A stretch of 64,000 nt of DNA from an uncultured Campylobacter sp. (GCF_938039205.1 NZ_CALHVM010000056.1:124001-188000); one strand, 5' to 3'; positions 36,207 to 44,870 are shown, counted from the stretch's first letter. Notes: a model not told the origin generated them from the letters alone. Numbers and translations: made by a program.

Positions 36207-36596
36207 ATGGAAAATTTGGAGGCTGTTTTGGCGAGAATGCGTGCCGTGCTCGGGGTAAAAACGGATAAACAAATGTGCGAAATTCTTGATATTCCTTATG
36301 GCACATTGGATATGTGGAAGGTTAGAAAAAAAATTCCAAAAGGAAGGTTTTTGGAAATCGCCACCAAACTAAACGTAACGACCGAGTATTTAGAAAGCGG
36401 AGTAAACATATCAAACAATACAAACTCCGTAGTCGTAAACGGCAGCAATAACGGAAGTATAGTAAATGGGCATCAGGTAAAAGTAAGCGACGAATTTATG
36501 GAATTTGCGGAGCTGTTTAAAAAATACGGCAATAGCGAATTGCTAAAACAATGGACGGAGAGTTTATTAAAAATTAAAGAAATAATAGAGAAATAA
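36207..36596 (+). CDS. CI-like repressor with N-terminal HTH
   Basis: A 129-aa protein whose first 65 residues match the phage CI repressor HTH domain (VLARMRAVLGVKTDKQMCEI, IPYGTLDMWKVRKKIPKG, NVTTEYLESG). An Asn/Ser/Gly-rich linker and a short helical tail follow. It lacks the S24 self-cleaving peptidase domain, so direct RecA-triggered autocleavage is not expected. It is divergent from the Cro-like gene and stops directly before the cargo block. Confidence 0.8.
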   Translation: MENLEAVLARMRAVLGVKTDKQMCEILDIPYGTLDMWKVRKKIPKGRFLEIATKLNVTTEYLESGVNISNNTNSVVVNGSNNGSIVNGHQVKVSDEFMEFAELFKKYGNSELLKQWTESLLKIKEIIEK

Positions 36597-37124
36597 ATGT
36601 ATGTGGACAACAGCAACGCCATACCTATAGTCATACTTTGTGTTGTTATTTTTGTGCTGGTTGTTGCATTGGTTTGGCTAGTTATAGAATACGTAACCGG
36701 CGATAGTGTAGCAAGTTTTTTGAAAAAACGCCCTGATATAATATGTGGATTTATATTTGTGTTGCTGGTATTTTTTTTTAAATCATGGGTGTTTATAATT
36801 TTTATAGGATGCATAGCTATTTTACTAGGGTTTGTTTTTTTTCGAGGTTTATTTGAAAATTTTAGCGAACAAGAGCCGATTAATAAAATAATGAACGTAT
36901 TGGGGCTAGCGATAACGCTTTTTGTAATATTTATGGCTGTTAAAGAAATGGTAGAAGAAAAACCTTCAAAGATTATTGATGGCAGGAGAATAGAATGCAG
37001 TGGTTGCAAATATTGCAGTGAAATAAAAAGTTGTGCGGAGGCGTATTTTTTACTAAACCAATGCGGATGTTCTAGCCTTGACAGAGATAAAGATGGAATA
37101 CCTTGTGAAAATTTATGTAGGTAA
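36597..37124 (+). CDS. Membrane protein with C-terminal Excalibur-like calcium-binding motif
   Basis: A 175-aa protein with about four transmembrane helices in residues 8-125. A Cys-rich C-terminal segment of Excalibur type follows (CAEAYFLLNQCG, then LDRDKDGIPCENLC), with the DxDxDG calcium loop at about residues 160-165. Excalibur domains are often fused to secreted thermonuclease-like enzymes; here the nuclease is the next gene, 15 nt on. Base composition is more AT-rich than the phage structural genes. Confidence 0.75.
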   Translation: MYVDNSNAIPIVILCVVIFVLVVALVWLVIEYVTGDSVASFLKKRPDIICGFIFVLLVFFFKSWVFIIFIGCIAILLGFVFFRGLFENFSEQEPINKIMNVLGLAITLFVIFMAVKEMVEEKPSKIIDGRRIECSGCKYCSEIKSCAEAYFLLNQCGCSSLDRDKDGIPCENLCR

Positions 37125-37139
37125 TAATAGGGTGAGAGT

Positions 37140-37580
37140 GTGAAATTTTTGGCCATTTTTTTAGTGCCTCTTTTTTTGTTTGCGCTCGAGGGCAAAGTGA
37201 TAAGTGTAACGGACGGCGATACGGTCAAAATTTTAACATTCGAGCGGCAGCAAATCAAAGTGAGGCTATATGGCATAGATGCGCCGGAGAAAAAGCAACC
37301 TTACGGCACAGCCGCAAAACGATATTTGTCGGATCTGATCGTCGGTAAAACCGTGCAAATAGAGGAGCTTGGTAAGGATAGGTATAAGCGTGTTTTGGGG
37401 ATCGTGTATCTGAACGGTAAAGACGTAAACGAAATTTTGGTATTAAACGGTTACGCATGGGCTTTTACGAAATACTCCAAAATTTATGAATCGCAAGAGT
37501 GGAAAGCGCGAAGCAAAGGGCTTGGATTGTGGCGTGATAAAAATCCGATAAAGCCTGAAATTTGGCGAAAAACTATATAA
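37140..37580 (+). CDS. Exported thermonuclease (SNase) homologue
   Basis: A 146-aa protein with signal peptide (KFLAIFLVPLFLFAL) and an SNase fold: VTDGDTV supplies the calcium-binding Asp. VRLYGIDAPEKKQPYG carries the catalytic Arg and Glu, and KDRYKRVLGIVY the second Arg. It is predicted to cut DNA or RNA in the periplasm or outside. Start is GTG. It lies between the Excalibur protein and a membrane coiled-coil protein, a typical place for lysogenic conversion genes. Confidence 0.9.
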   Translation: MKFLAIFLVPLFLFALEGKVISVTDGDTVKILTFERQQIKVRLYGIDAPEKKQPYGTAAKRYLSDLIVGKTVQIEELGKDRYKRVLGIVYLNGKDVNEILVLNGYAWAFTKYSKIYESQEWKARSKGLGLWRDKNPIKPEIWRKTI

Positions 37581-37604
37581 AAATAAAATTTCAAAGGAGA
37601 AAAA

Positions 37605-38648
37605 ATGGAAGAAGAAAAAATAGTTTTAGATAGGATTTCGGAGATACTTAAAGATGAAAATAAGGCAAAGGCACTAGAGGCTGTTTTGAATGTTGCAAAT
37701 ATAGAAGATGTGATGACCTTAAAAGAAGTATTGGACGACTACAGGGTAATCAACAAAGAAGTAAATGGAGTATCTTTGCAGGATAAGGTTAATGACGTTA
37801 TTAGATCGCATGAGTTTATACAGTTTTATGAGTTGTTGCAAAGTGAAGATAAGCGCAATGCACTGCAATTGATTTTAAATGATTTGATGGACGCTCAAAT
37901 AATACAAAAAATACAAAAAATTGAAGAATACCATAATGTTTTATATGGAACCAGTGGTGGTAAGGATTGCGTTGAAAAAATGCACGAAACCATACAAGAT
38001 ATGGAGAACAATAAGTCCAAGGCTGAAGAATTGGCTGAAGGCGTTCGAAATATTGGTAAAAATTTGCAAGAAGAATGTAATAAAGTATTCGAGGATGCAA
38101 AAAAGATATTGCCTGGAATAGCGGCGGCAGAATTAGGAAAATCTTTTAGAGAACAGAGAGAAGATACTGAAAAACTTTTAGAAACATGGAATAAAATTTT
38201 TACAACTTCCAATATAGTGTTTGTTGTGATATGCTTTTTATATTTTATAATGACATTCAATAAGGATTTTAACTTTAGTAGCTTTTTAAGAGTGTTGCCG
38301 CTTTGGGTTTTTAGCGGATTTTTTATTTATTATTCTACAAAGCAAATATCTGAATACAAAAGAATAGCAACCGAATATAGATATAAAGAGTCTCTAAGCA
38401 CGGCATATATAGGCTGGAGAAAAGAAGTGTACAGGCAAGATGGAGAAGAAGATGAAGAAAGAAAGCAAAAACTACTAGATATGACCTTTGATGCTATAAA
38501 AATAAATCCTAGCGATAAAATAGGCTCATCTGGAGGCAATATACCAACTTTGACTTTTTTGGAAGGAATTGTCGACGTGCTACCTCTTGAGTTGCTAAAA
38601 AAGCTTCATGACAAGATAAGTGATATTCTTAATATCGCAAAAAATTAG
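37605..38648 (+). CDS. Two-TM coiled-coil protein, prophage cargo
   Basis: A 347-aa protein with helical/coiled-coil N-terminal 190 residues. Two transmembrane helices (about residues 200-220 and 228-243) and a charged cytosolic tail (YKRIATEYRYKESLSTAYIG) follow. No family recognised. Strong AT richness compared with the portal gene just after suggests separate acquisition. A role in exclusion or defence is inferred from position only. Confidence 0.65.
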   Translation: MEEEKIVLDRISEILKDENKAKALEAVLNVANIEDVMTLKEVLDDYRVINKEVNGVSLQDKVNDVIRSHEFIQFYELLQSEDKRNALQLILNDLMDAQIIQKIQKIEEYHNVLYGTSGGKDCVEKMHETIQDMENNKSKAEELAEGVRNIGKNLQEECNKVFEDAKKILPGIAAAELGKSFREQREDTEKLLETWNKIFTTSNIVFVVICFLYFIMTFNKDFNFSSFLRVLPLWVFSGFFIYYSTKQISEYKRIATEYRYKESLSTAYIGWRKEVYRQDGEEDEERKQKLLDMTFDAIKINPSDKIGSSGGNIPTLTFLEGIVDVLPLELLKKLHDKISDILNIAKN

Positions 38649-38679
38649 CGATTTATACGTTTTTTAGGAAACTCATAAT

Positions 38680-38712
38680 CTAAACTATCCGCAAAAAAAG
38701 CGGAGAGTTTAG
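38680..38712 (+). promoter_or_regulatory. Hairpin covering the portal gene ribosome-binding site
   Basis: CTAAACTATCCGC (38680-38692), an A7 loop and GCGGAGAGTTTAG (38700-38712) form a 13-bp stem with one mismatch. The right arm contains the Shine-Dalgarno GCGGAGAG and ends directly at the portal ATG. Folding should block initiation. It might also act as a weak terminator of the cargo block. Confidence 0.65.
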
Positions 38713-40395
38713 ATGGATAACGACTTAAATTTAATCGAAAAAGCATTTAGAGATCTTGAAACCCACAAAGATAGATTTTTAAAATGCGAAGCGGCGTTTC
38801 TCGCCACATACAAAGACGACAAACGAACGAGCAAGCTCAAAAACTCCGAGCGCAGCCGTTCTAAACTCTACGTACCGCTAATCAAAACTACCGTTTTTAT
38901 CATACATGCGATATTTAAAACAAGCTTTATGAGTGATCGCTGCCCGATCGAGATCACTCGCGTCGGACGCAGAAGCGACGACGATCTAGTCCTGCAAAAC
39001 GCACTCACGGCGGTACTAAAAAACCGTTGGAAGAAAAAAGAGCACCGCGTAGGGCTCAGTAAGGCAGTCCTAAGCGCGCTATATCTGCCTCTGGGCATAG
39101 TAAATCTTTTCTACGACAAAGAGCAGGGCGACATCGCTACACGCTTCATCCCTATCACTGATCTAGCCTTTGACAAATACGCAAGCGACATCAACGACAT
39201 AGAATACGTCTGCTACAAATGGCGTCAATCCGTGCGCCAGGTCGAAGAAAAAATCAAAACGAAATTTTATAAAGGCAAAGACAAAGATCTCATCCTGGGC
39301 TCAAAGGTAGAGTGGAGCCAGCGAGTGCAGATGAAAGATATCTACAAAAAGGTCTATGTAAACGGCCGTCAGATGTGGGAGCTAAAGAGCTTCGCTAATG
39401 ACTTCTTGGTAAGAGAGACGAAATTTTCGACTCTGCCGTTTCACTTCGGCTACTGCATAGACGCGATGCCTAGCGTCGAGGAGAGCATGCGTGAAAAAGA
39501 AAACGCCGTATACGGCTCGTGCGTGCCGGAAATCGTCAAAGAGATCCAAGAAGAATACAACATCAAGCGTAATCAAAAAATCGACATCACCGAAAATCAG
39601 ATAGACCCGTCGTTTGTGGTAGATAAAACCAGGGGGGCGGTGGCAGTAAGCGACGTGATGGCAAAGAAAAAGGTCATCAGGGTAGAAACGGACATGGGCG
39701 CTAGAGTGAGCGACGTGATAATGCCGTTTCCTGTGCCGCCTACGTATCAGCTAAGCGAAGAGATAAATATGCTCGGCAAAGAGTACGAGATAGCAACCGG
39801 CGTAAATAGCGTAATGACTGGGCAAACCAGCCCGAGCGATCGCCGCGCTATGGGCGCGCTACAAACGGTAAACGCCGCGAGCTCGATGAGAATAGAAAGC
39901 ATGATGCAAACCCTGCTAGAAACTATGCTTTCAAGCTATGCGCAGCATTTCGTAGAGCTGCTGTATCGCTTCGTAAGCGACGACGAATTCGTAAAAATCA
40001 CCGAAGACGAGAACGTGATAGACGTGATCGGCACGCTTGCGCAAAGAAAGGCGAACCGCCTGGATTTTGACGTTTCGGTAAATTTCGGCACGACGATAGC
40101 AAACGAAGTAAAGATCAATCAACTAAACGGGCTACTGGGTGTGCTGGCCCAAAATCAAATAAGCTCACCGCAAATAACGGGCGAAATAATCAAAGAGGTG
40201 CTAACTCTGATCCTGGGCGAAAACGCGCCGATAGAGCAGGTGGACGAGGCTATGGCTCAGATGTCGGCGATGCAAGCTCAGGCTATAGAGCGGGCGCAAA
40301 TGGCGCAGGAACAAGCGGGGCAAGAAGAACAGGCGCAAAGCGAAGTTAGCGAGGAGGAGATGGAGATGGCGGCTTTGGCAAACGGCGGGATTTAG
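38713..40395 (+). CDS. Phage portal (head-tail connector) protein
   Basis: A 560-aa portal of podovirus type. The N-terminal region (NSERSRSKLYVPLIKTTVFI) precedes the clip/stem domain with EIVKEIQEEYNIKRNQKID. The late conserved PPTYQLSEEINMLGKEYEIATGVNSVMTGQ region is split by short variable segments, and a Gln/Ala-rich tail follows. It forms the dodecameric DNA gate of the capsid. It begins the rightward structural operon. Confidence 0.88.
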   Translation: MDNDLNLIEKAFRDLETHKDRFLKCEAAFLATYKDDKRTSKLKNSERSRSKLYVPLIKTTVFIIHAIFKTSFMSDRCPIEITRVGRRSDDDLVLQNALTAVLKNRWKKKEHRVGLSKAVLSALYLPLGIVNLFYDKEQGDIATRFIPITDLAFDKYASDINDIEYVCYKWRQSVRQVEEKIKTKFYKGKDKDLILGSKVEWSQRVQMKDIYKKVYVNGRQMWELKSFANDFLVRETKFSTLPFHFGYCIDAMPSVEESMREKENAVYGSCVPEIVKEIQEEYNIKRNQKIDITENQIDPSFVVDKTRGAVAVSDVMAKKKVIRVETDMGARVSDVIMPFPVPPTYQLSEEINMLGKEYEIATGVNSVMTGQTSPSDRRAMGALQTVNAASSMRIESMMQTLLETMLSSYAQHFVELLYRFVSDDEFVKITEDENVIDVIGTLAQRKANRLDFDVSVNFGTTIANEVKINQLNGLLGVLAQNQISSPQITGEIIKEVLTLILGENAPIEQVDEAMAQMSAMQAQAIERAQMAQEQAGQEEQAQSEVSEEEMEMAALANGGI

Positions 40396-40412
40396 GGCAG
40401 GCCTTGCCCTAA
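40392..40412 (+). promoter_or_regulatory. Hairpin at the portal gene end
   Basis: TTAGGGCA and TGCCCTAA form a perfect 8-bp stem around GGCCT, including the portal stop codon. A ribosome-binding-like GCGCGAGGAG follows at 40429-40437. It is similar in layout to the leader elements before later genes. Confidence 0.45.
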
Positions 40413-40497
40413 GTGCGAAACATATTCGCGCGAGGAGTTTTTGTATGTTTTTTAGGATGGCGATAAATAAAATAATAAAAATTTTAAAGGAGAAGAC

Positions 40498-41031
40498 ATG
40501 GCGTATAGGGACAAATACGAGGTTTTGGGCGTTATCGTCGCTTTGGCCACGAACGGGCTTAGCGTCTACAAAAAAGGCGATGACGAAGGGCAAATCAGCG
40601 GCGGAAGCATCGGCGATATCGTGGTTAGGACTAAGGGCGAGGATGGCTTTGCCTCCGTGAGCATCATAGGCGAGCAGGAGTGGGAAGCTATGCCGCAAAA
40701 CGAGGCCGCCGAGGCCGAGATGAAGCAAGCCGCATCCGGTGCGAAAAATCTCGCTCCCGAGCTAGCTAAAGCCAAAAACGAGATCGAACGCTTGAAGGCT
40801 GAAATTTTAGAGGCCAAAGGCGAGGCGGAGCGTTTCAAAGAGGAGTGCGCAAATTTGCAAGACCGCATAAGCGAAGCTGCAGGCGAAAATATGGTGCTGT
40901 CGCAAAAAGTCTCGCAGCTTGAGGCCGAGAATAAAAAGCTAAAAGAGGCGGCCAAGAAGGCAGAGAAGAGCAAAGATAATGCGCCTAAGGCAAATGAGCC
41001 GCAAGGTCTAAATTTAGGAGGTAACGAATAA
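40498..41031 (+). CDS. Coiled-coil structural-region protein
   Basis: A 177-aa protein. Its first 60 residues look like a small beta domain (YEVLGVIVALATNGLSVYKKG). Residues about 75-160 are a long Lys/Glu/Ala coiled coil. AAAGGAGAAGAC precedes the ATG. It overlaps the scaffold-like gene by one base. It may be a head-assembly or decoration component; unassigned. Confidence 0.7.
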   Translation: MAYRDKYEVLGVIVALATNGLSVYKKGDDEGQISGGSIGDIVVRTKGEDGFASVSIIGEQEWEAMPQNEAAEAEMKQAASGAKNLAPELAKAKNEIERLKAEILEAKGEAERFKEECANLQDRISEAAGENMVLSQKVSQLEAENKKLKEAAKKAEKSKDNAPKANEPQGLNLGGNE

Positions 41032-41564
41032 TGCCGGACGTATATGATCAGGATTTGGAGGGGCTAGCGGCCGCAGAGGAGACGCAAGCGCAAGAAGCCC
41101 AGGCAGCCGTAAAAGCCGCGGACAAACCACAGGTACAGGCGGAAAACAAAACGTCCGCCCAGGCCCAGTCGCGAGCCGAGGCGAGCACGGACGACTCCGT
41201 AAAGCTCAATAAAGAAGAGTACGCGGACTTTCAAAGAATGCGTCAAGCTGCGCAACTTTCGCAGATGGAGACGGATTTTAGGAAGAGCTATCCCGATTTT
41301 GATATGCAAAAAATCACGGATAAGATTTTAGAGATCGACGAGAAAAACCCCGGCGCAGGCGACGCGCTACTTACTCCTGTCGGGCTTGAAAACGTCTATC
41401 TAAAATTTTTCCACGGTAAGGCGCAGGAGCAGACGGAGGATGAATTCGACATAGCGCGAGGAACGGGCGGCGGCGTCGACAGATCGGAGATGATGAGACG
41501 CATAAACAAAGGCGAAATAAGCCAGAGCGAAAAATACGCGTATTTAAGCAAAATTTTTAACTAA
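41031..41564 (+). CDS. Probable scaffold protein
   Basis: A 177-aa acidic, Ala/Gln-rich protein with a disordered front (residues 1-60) and a helical middle (KEEYADFQRMRQAAQLSQME). It ends in SEKYAYLSKIFN. Location immediately upstream of the capsid gene, high charge and helical content are the usual marks of a scaffold. No sequence family confirmed. Confidence 0.6.
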   Translation: MPDVYDQDLEGLAAAEETQAQEAQAAVKAADKPQVQAENKTSAQAQSRAEASTDDSVKLNKEEYADFQRMRQAAQLSQMETDFRKSYPDFDMQKITDKILEIDEKNPGAGDALLTPVGLENVYLKFFHGKAQEQTEDEFDIARGTGGGVDRSEMMRRINKGEISQSEKYAYLSKIFN

Positions 41565-41579
41565 AAAAGGAGATAAAAG

Positions 41580-42506
41580 ATGCCTATTGTTAGACAAGGA
41601 ATAATGACCAGCGACGAGGCTTTCGGAAGAAGAGGCACCGAGTTTTGGAACACGATAAAAGAGATGGGGTGGAAGCAGACGCCGTTTTTGACGTCTATCC
41701 AAAATGGCGCTCCGGTAGATAGGAGCACGAACGCGGCGGCCGGGCACACGTGGTTTTACGATGAAACGCCCGACGGCGAAGCCGATAACGCGCACTTAGA
41801 GGGCGGCGCTCCGGCCGCTTTGAAATACGCTACCGGCGGACAGCTAAAAAACCAATACCAAATCGTAAAAAATACTTACGGCGTTTCGGGTACGGAAGAG
41901 GATAGCAAAAGGGTGGACGGAAATTTGATCCTAACCAAAAACGGCGAGATGGAGGCGATCAGGCATAAAAAAACGCTAGAAAAGATACTGCTTTCCGATC
42001 AAACTGCTGTTCAAAGGGTCAATACCGGCGTTAAAAAAGAAGGAAAGCTCGGCGGACTAAAAAGCTTTACTACCGCGACCAATACCTTTGACGCCACAGG
42101 GGCGGATATGTCTATGCAGTTTATTAGAGATCTGCTTAAGATCGGACATTTAAGGGGTCTGCCTTACGATTTTATACTTTTGCCCGATAAACAAATGGAT
42201 AGAGTGATGGATCTGCTCGATAAATACAAGCAAGCCAACTACACCGTAGAATATCTGCACGACAAGATTACGGCGATAAACTCCCAATACGGCGAGAATG
42301 TAAAGCTACTTTTGTCGCCGGAGCTCGCGAACAACGAGATAATAGCCTATAGATCCGAGGATATTTACGCAGTTTACTGGAGAATGACGAAGAAAAAAGA
42401 CTTGCCTACCGAGAACGACGAGATCAAAAAAGAAATACTAACCGAGCTTACGCTTCGCGTGTGCACGCCGGTAGCGTTTGCTTGGCTTAAAAATCTGAAA
42501 GTTTAA
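41580..42506 (+). CDS. Major capsid protein, SU10/DUF5309 type
   Basis: A 308-aa capsid protein. The start (PIVRQGIMTSDEAFGRRGTE) and the following W-TPFLTSIQNG, HTWFYDETPD, and SGTEEDSKRVD segments are typical of the SU10-like (DUF5309) HK97-fold family. The end, LTLRVCTPVAFAWLKNL, also fits. It follows the scaffold-like gene by 15 nt with AAAAAGGAG. Confidence 0.85.
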   Translation: MPIVRQGIMTSDEAFGRRGTEFWNTIKEMGWKQTPFLTSIQNGAPVDRSTNAAAGHTWFYDETPDGEADNAHLEGGAPAALKYATGGQLKNQYQIVKNTYGVSGTEEDSKRVDGNLILTKNGEMEAIRHKKTLEKILLSDQTAVQRVNTGVKKEGKLGGLKSFTTATNTFDATGADMSMQFIRDLLKIGHLRGLPYDFILLPDKQMDRVMDLLDKYKQANYTVEYLHDKITAINSQYGENVKLLLSPELANNEIIAYRSEDIYAVYWRMTKKKDLPTENDEIKKEILTELTLRVCTPVAFAWLKNLKV

Positions 42507-42544
42507 GCGGAGGCCGACGGTCTTGGCTTGGCTGAGGAGTAAAG

Positions 42545-43186
42545 ATGACTTTTTCGGAGTTCAAAAATATATACGAAATCAATACTCGTCGCGGCGTAAA
42601 AATATGCGGCGACGATGAATTTCGTCTACTAATGGCCCGGACGGCCGCAAAAATACACCGCGCCATAACCGTCCTGGAAAAAATAGAAACGGACGATAGA
42701 AACATAGGCGTAGACTACTATCTCTCAAAAAAATACTTCGTAGCTAAATTTCGTCCTCCTCGCGCAGGGACGGACGAGATGGACTACGAAGACGAGAGCC
42801 TGCTGGCGGCTCTAGGCTACGGCATCGCCGCGGCAAGAGCCGGAGACGACAAGGATCGTCTCAGATTTAACAAACTATATCTCGAATCTCTTTGCGAATA
42901 CGAAACAAGCAACTTTGACGACCTAAGTTGCGACCTGGAAAGCGCGCTCGGAGCCAAAGGGTATGCTAAGCCGTACGAGATAGGTTCCGAAGTCGGGACG
43001 TATTTTCTTTGGGATGAGGAGTTTTTAAATAATTTAGACTTTTATATGGCCGACCGCGTGAAATGTAAAGGCCTAAGTTGTAGAAAGTTCATATACAAAT
43101 TTATGGATTTTCAAAACGGCAAATATCAAGACAGGGCCGATCTAGCAGATCTGGACAGAGTAATGAGGGCAAGGATAAGACCGTAG
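42545..43186 (+). CDS. Possible head-tail adaptor protein
   Basis: A 213-aa protein of mixed helices (FSEFKNIYEINTRRGVKICG; LLMARTAAKIHRAITVLEKI). Its place directly after the capsid gene is where phages of this type encode adaptor or connector proteins. No motif proves this. A short leader ending TGAGGAGTAAAG resembles the repeated leader cassettes. Confidence 0.55.
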   Translation: MTFSEFKNIYEINTRRGVKICGDDEFRLLMARTAAKIHRAITVLEKIETDDRNIGVDYYLSKKYFVAKFRPPRAGTDEMDYEDESLLAALGYGIAAARAGDDKDRLRFNKLYLESLCEYETSNFDDLSCDLESALGAKGYAKPYEIGSEVGTYFLWDEEFLNNLDFYMADRVKCKGLSCRKFIYKFMDFQNGKYQDRADLADLDRVMRARIRP

Positions 43187-43212
43187 CCGCCCAAAAAACA
43201 CAAGGAGAAAAA

Positions 43213-44196
43213 ATGCAAAACGAAAAAGAATTTACGCAAATTTGTAAGGAAATTTTGGCTCTTAGCGAGAAGGTTAAAGAGCTAAATTTGAGCCGCTTGG
43301 AAACGATCTCGGTGGAGATAAAGCTGGCTAAAAACAGCTTTGACGACAAAAGCGGCGAGATGGACGCAAAGATAGCCGAATTTAACGCCGTAGCCCAAAG
43401 GCTGGAGCCGCTAAAGCAGTCTTTGGCCAAGGCTGAAGAGATCCTCGCTAAAATCAAAGAAAACGGCGGCGCCGGCGTAAGCGAGGAAAAGGCAAAACAA
43501 CTAATAAACGAGGCCGTGAGCGAGCTCGCGAGTGCGGTAGAAGAGCTAAAGCAAAAAACGCCTATCGACGACGCGGCTGCGGCGGTAGATAAAACGTATT
43601 CAAGCAAAAAGATAGAGGATACCTTTCTCAAAAAAGGCGAATCTGTAAGTAGCGGGGTGGACGAGGCTAAAGTAAACGAGCTAATCGACGCAAAAGCTGC
43701 AAATTTGGCAAACAAAGATGAGCTGGCGGACAAACTATCGACAACTATATACGAGGAAGATAAAAAAACACTAGCAACCAAGCTTGATGTAACTAATGCT
43801 GTAAGCAATAAAATAGATACAACTACATTAAACTCTGCCATTGGGGGGCTTGCAACGGCATTTGAGAACAAAATATCTACGCTCGCCGCCGCAGCCGTCA
43901 CGCAGACTGCGCTAAATAAATACACCAAAGCGCAAAACATCGCGAGTAATACGATAGATTTTATGCAAGGCGTAAATTTCACGGGTAGCGTAAGCGGGCA
44001 AATAACGGCAGGGTCTAGAGAGGCGGGTCAAAGCGGGCTAGTGTATATTAGCGGCAACGGCGTATCCGGCTTTTCAAGCGACTTTGTAATCCTAAACCCA
44101 AGCGAAGCGACATATGGGCAAGGATATGTATTTTTTAGCTACTTTGTGCGCCCAGGCGACAACAAAGTGCTAATTTCTTTCATAAAGGCCGCATAA
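43213..44196 (+). CDS. Coiled-coil tail-fibre-like protein
   Basis: A 327-aa protein with a coiled-coil front (residues 1-130), a central Ala/Leu/Asp repeat region and a beta-rich C-terminal domain (VSGQITAGSREAGQSGLVY, then GYVFFSYFVRPGDNKVL). This layout suggests a trimeric fibre. Its stop overlaps the next start (TAATG). Confidence 0.65.
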   Translation: MQNEKEFTQICKEILALSEKVKELNLSRLETISVEIKLAKNSFDDKSGEMDAKIAEFNAVAQRLEPLKQSLAKAEEILAKIKENGGAGVSEEKAKQLINEAVSELASAVEELKQKTPIDDAAAAVDKTYSSKKIEDTFLKKGESVSSGVDEAKVNELIDAKAANLANKDELADKLSTTIYEEDKKTLATKLDVTNAVSNKIDTTTLNSAIGGLATAFENKISTLAAAAVTQTALNKYTKAQNIASNTIDFMQGVNFTGSVSGQITAGSREAGQSGLVYISGNGVSGFSSDFVILNPSEATYGQGYVFFSYFVRPGDNKVLISFIKAA

Positions 44197-44870
44197 TGTT
44201 AAAAGGCGCATTTTTTTTCGGGGGCGGGGGCGAGGCATCCTACCCCGAAGTAACAAAGATAGTCAAAGAAGGCGGGCTAGACTATGTTTTGTGGGGGAAG
44301 GAGGTTCCGAATAGTTTTACGCGGACGTATCAAAACATTTGCGAGGCTCCTAACTACCACAAAAACAAACTAGACTTTAGCAAATTTACGAAAATCGGGG
44401 CAAACAATTTTAATAATTTTTCTCTAATTTTGGTCGCTCCTGGTATGACGGAGCTAAATTTAAAAGCGTTACAGACGCTTGGGGCTAGCTGCTTTAACAA
44501 TCTAAGCGGGGATATAAGAACCTTGAAAGTCCCCTTGCTAAGAGAAGCGAATGACAGTTTTTCCACAACTGCGCTAACAAAGATAGACGCGCCTTTGCTA
44601 GAAACCGTTAAGAATACCTGCTTTTCAAACAACTCTATGACGGTCAATGATTTTACGTTTCCAAGCTTGCATACTATAACCGGGGCAGGTAATTTTTGCA
44701 ACCTATCTAACGTATTTTATTTGACGATGAGGAAATTAGTAAAAATTAGTGGGGCGAATAATTTTAAAGGCTTAACATCCTTAAGTCAAATAGTAGTAAG
44801 CGCGGGGATGGATTCTAGCAGCGAACATCTTCTCAGACTCGGCGTAGGCGCAAGAATCAGAAAGGTATGA
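44196..44870 (+). CDS. Leucine-rich-repeat (BspA-like) protein, possible receptor-binding protein
   Basis: A 224-aa protein. After a Gly-rich start (FFFGGGGEAS) it carries repeats spaced about 20-25 residues, such as TKIGANNFNNFSLILVAPGM, LQTLGASCFNNLSG, VKNTCFSNNS and ITGAGNFCNLSN. This pattern is of BspA-type LRRs. The preceding gene looks like a fibre, so this could be a fibre tip that binds the host surface. Confidence 0.65.
   Translation: MLKGAFFFGGGGEASYPEVTKIVKEGGLDYVLWGKEVPNSFTRTYQNICEAPNYHKNKLDFSKFTKIGANNFNNFSLILVAPGMTELNLKALQTLGASCFNNLSGDIRTLKVPLLREANDSFSTTALTKIDAPLLETVKNTCFSNNSMTVNDFTFPSLHTITGAGNFCNLSNVFYLTMRKLVKISGANNFKGLTSLSQIVVSAGMDSSSEHLLRLGVGARIRKV

Noticed and set aside
36473..37276. 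267-aa minus-strand frame across the cargo genes
   Set aside because: It is antisense to three plus-strand genes, Ser/Thr/Ile-rich, without ribosome-binding site or domain; typical shadow frame.
40445..40660. 71-aa frame starting MFFRMAINK
   Set aside because: It overlaps the better-supported 177-aa coiled-coil gene in another frame and lacks its own ribosome-binding site.
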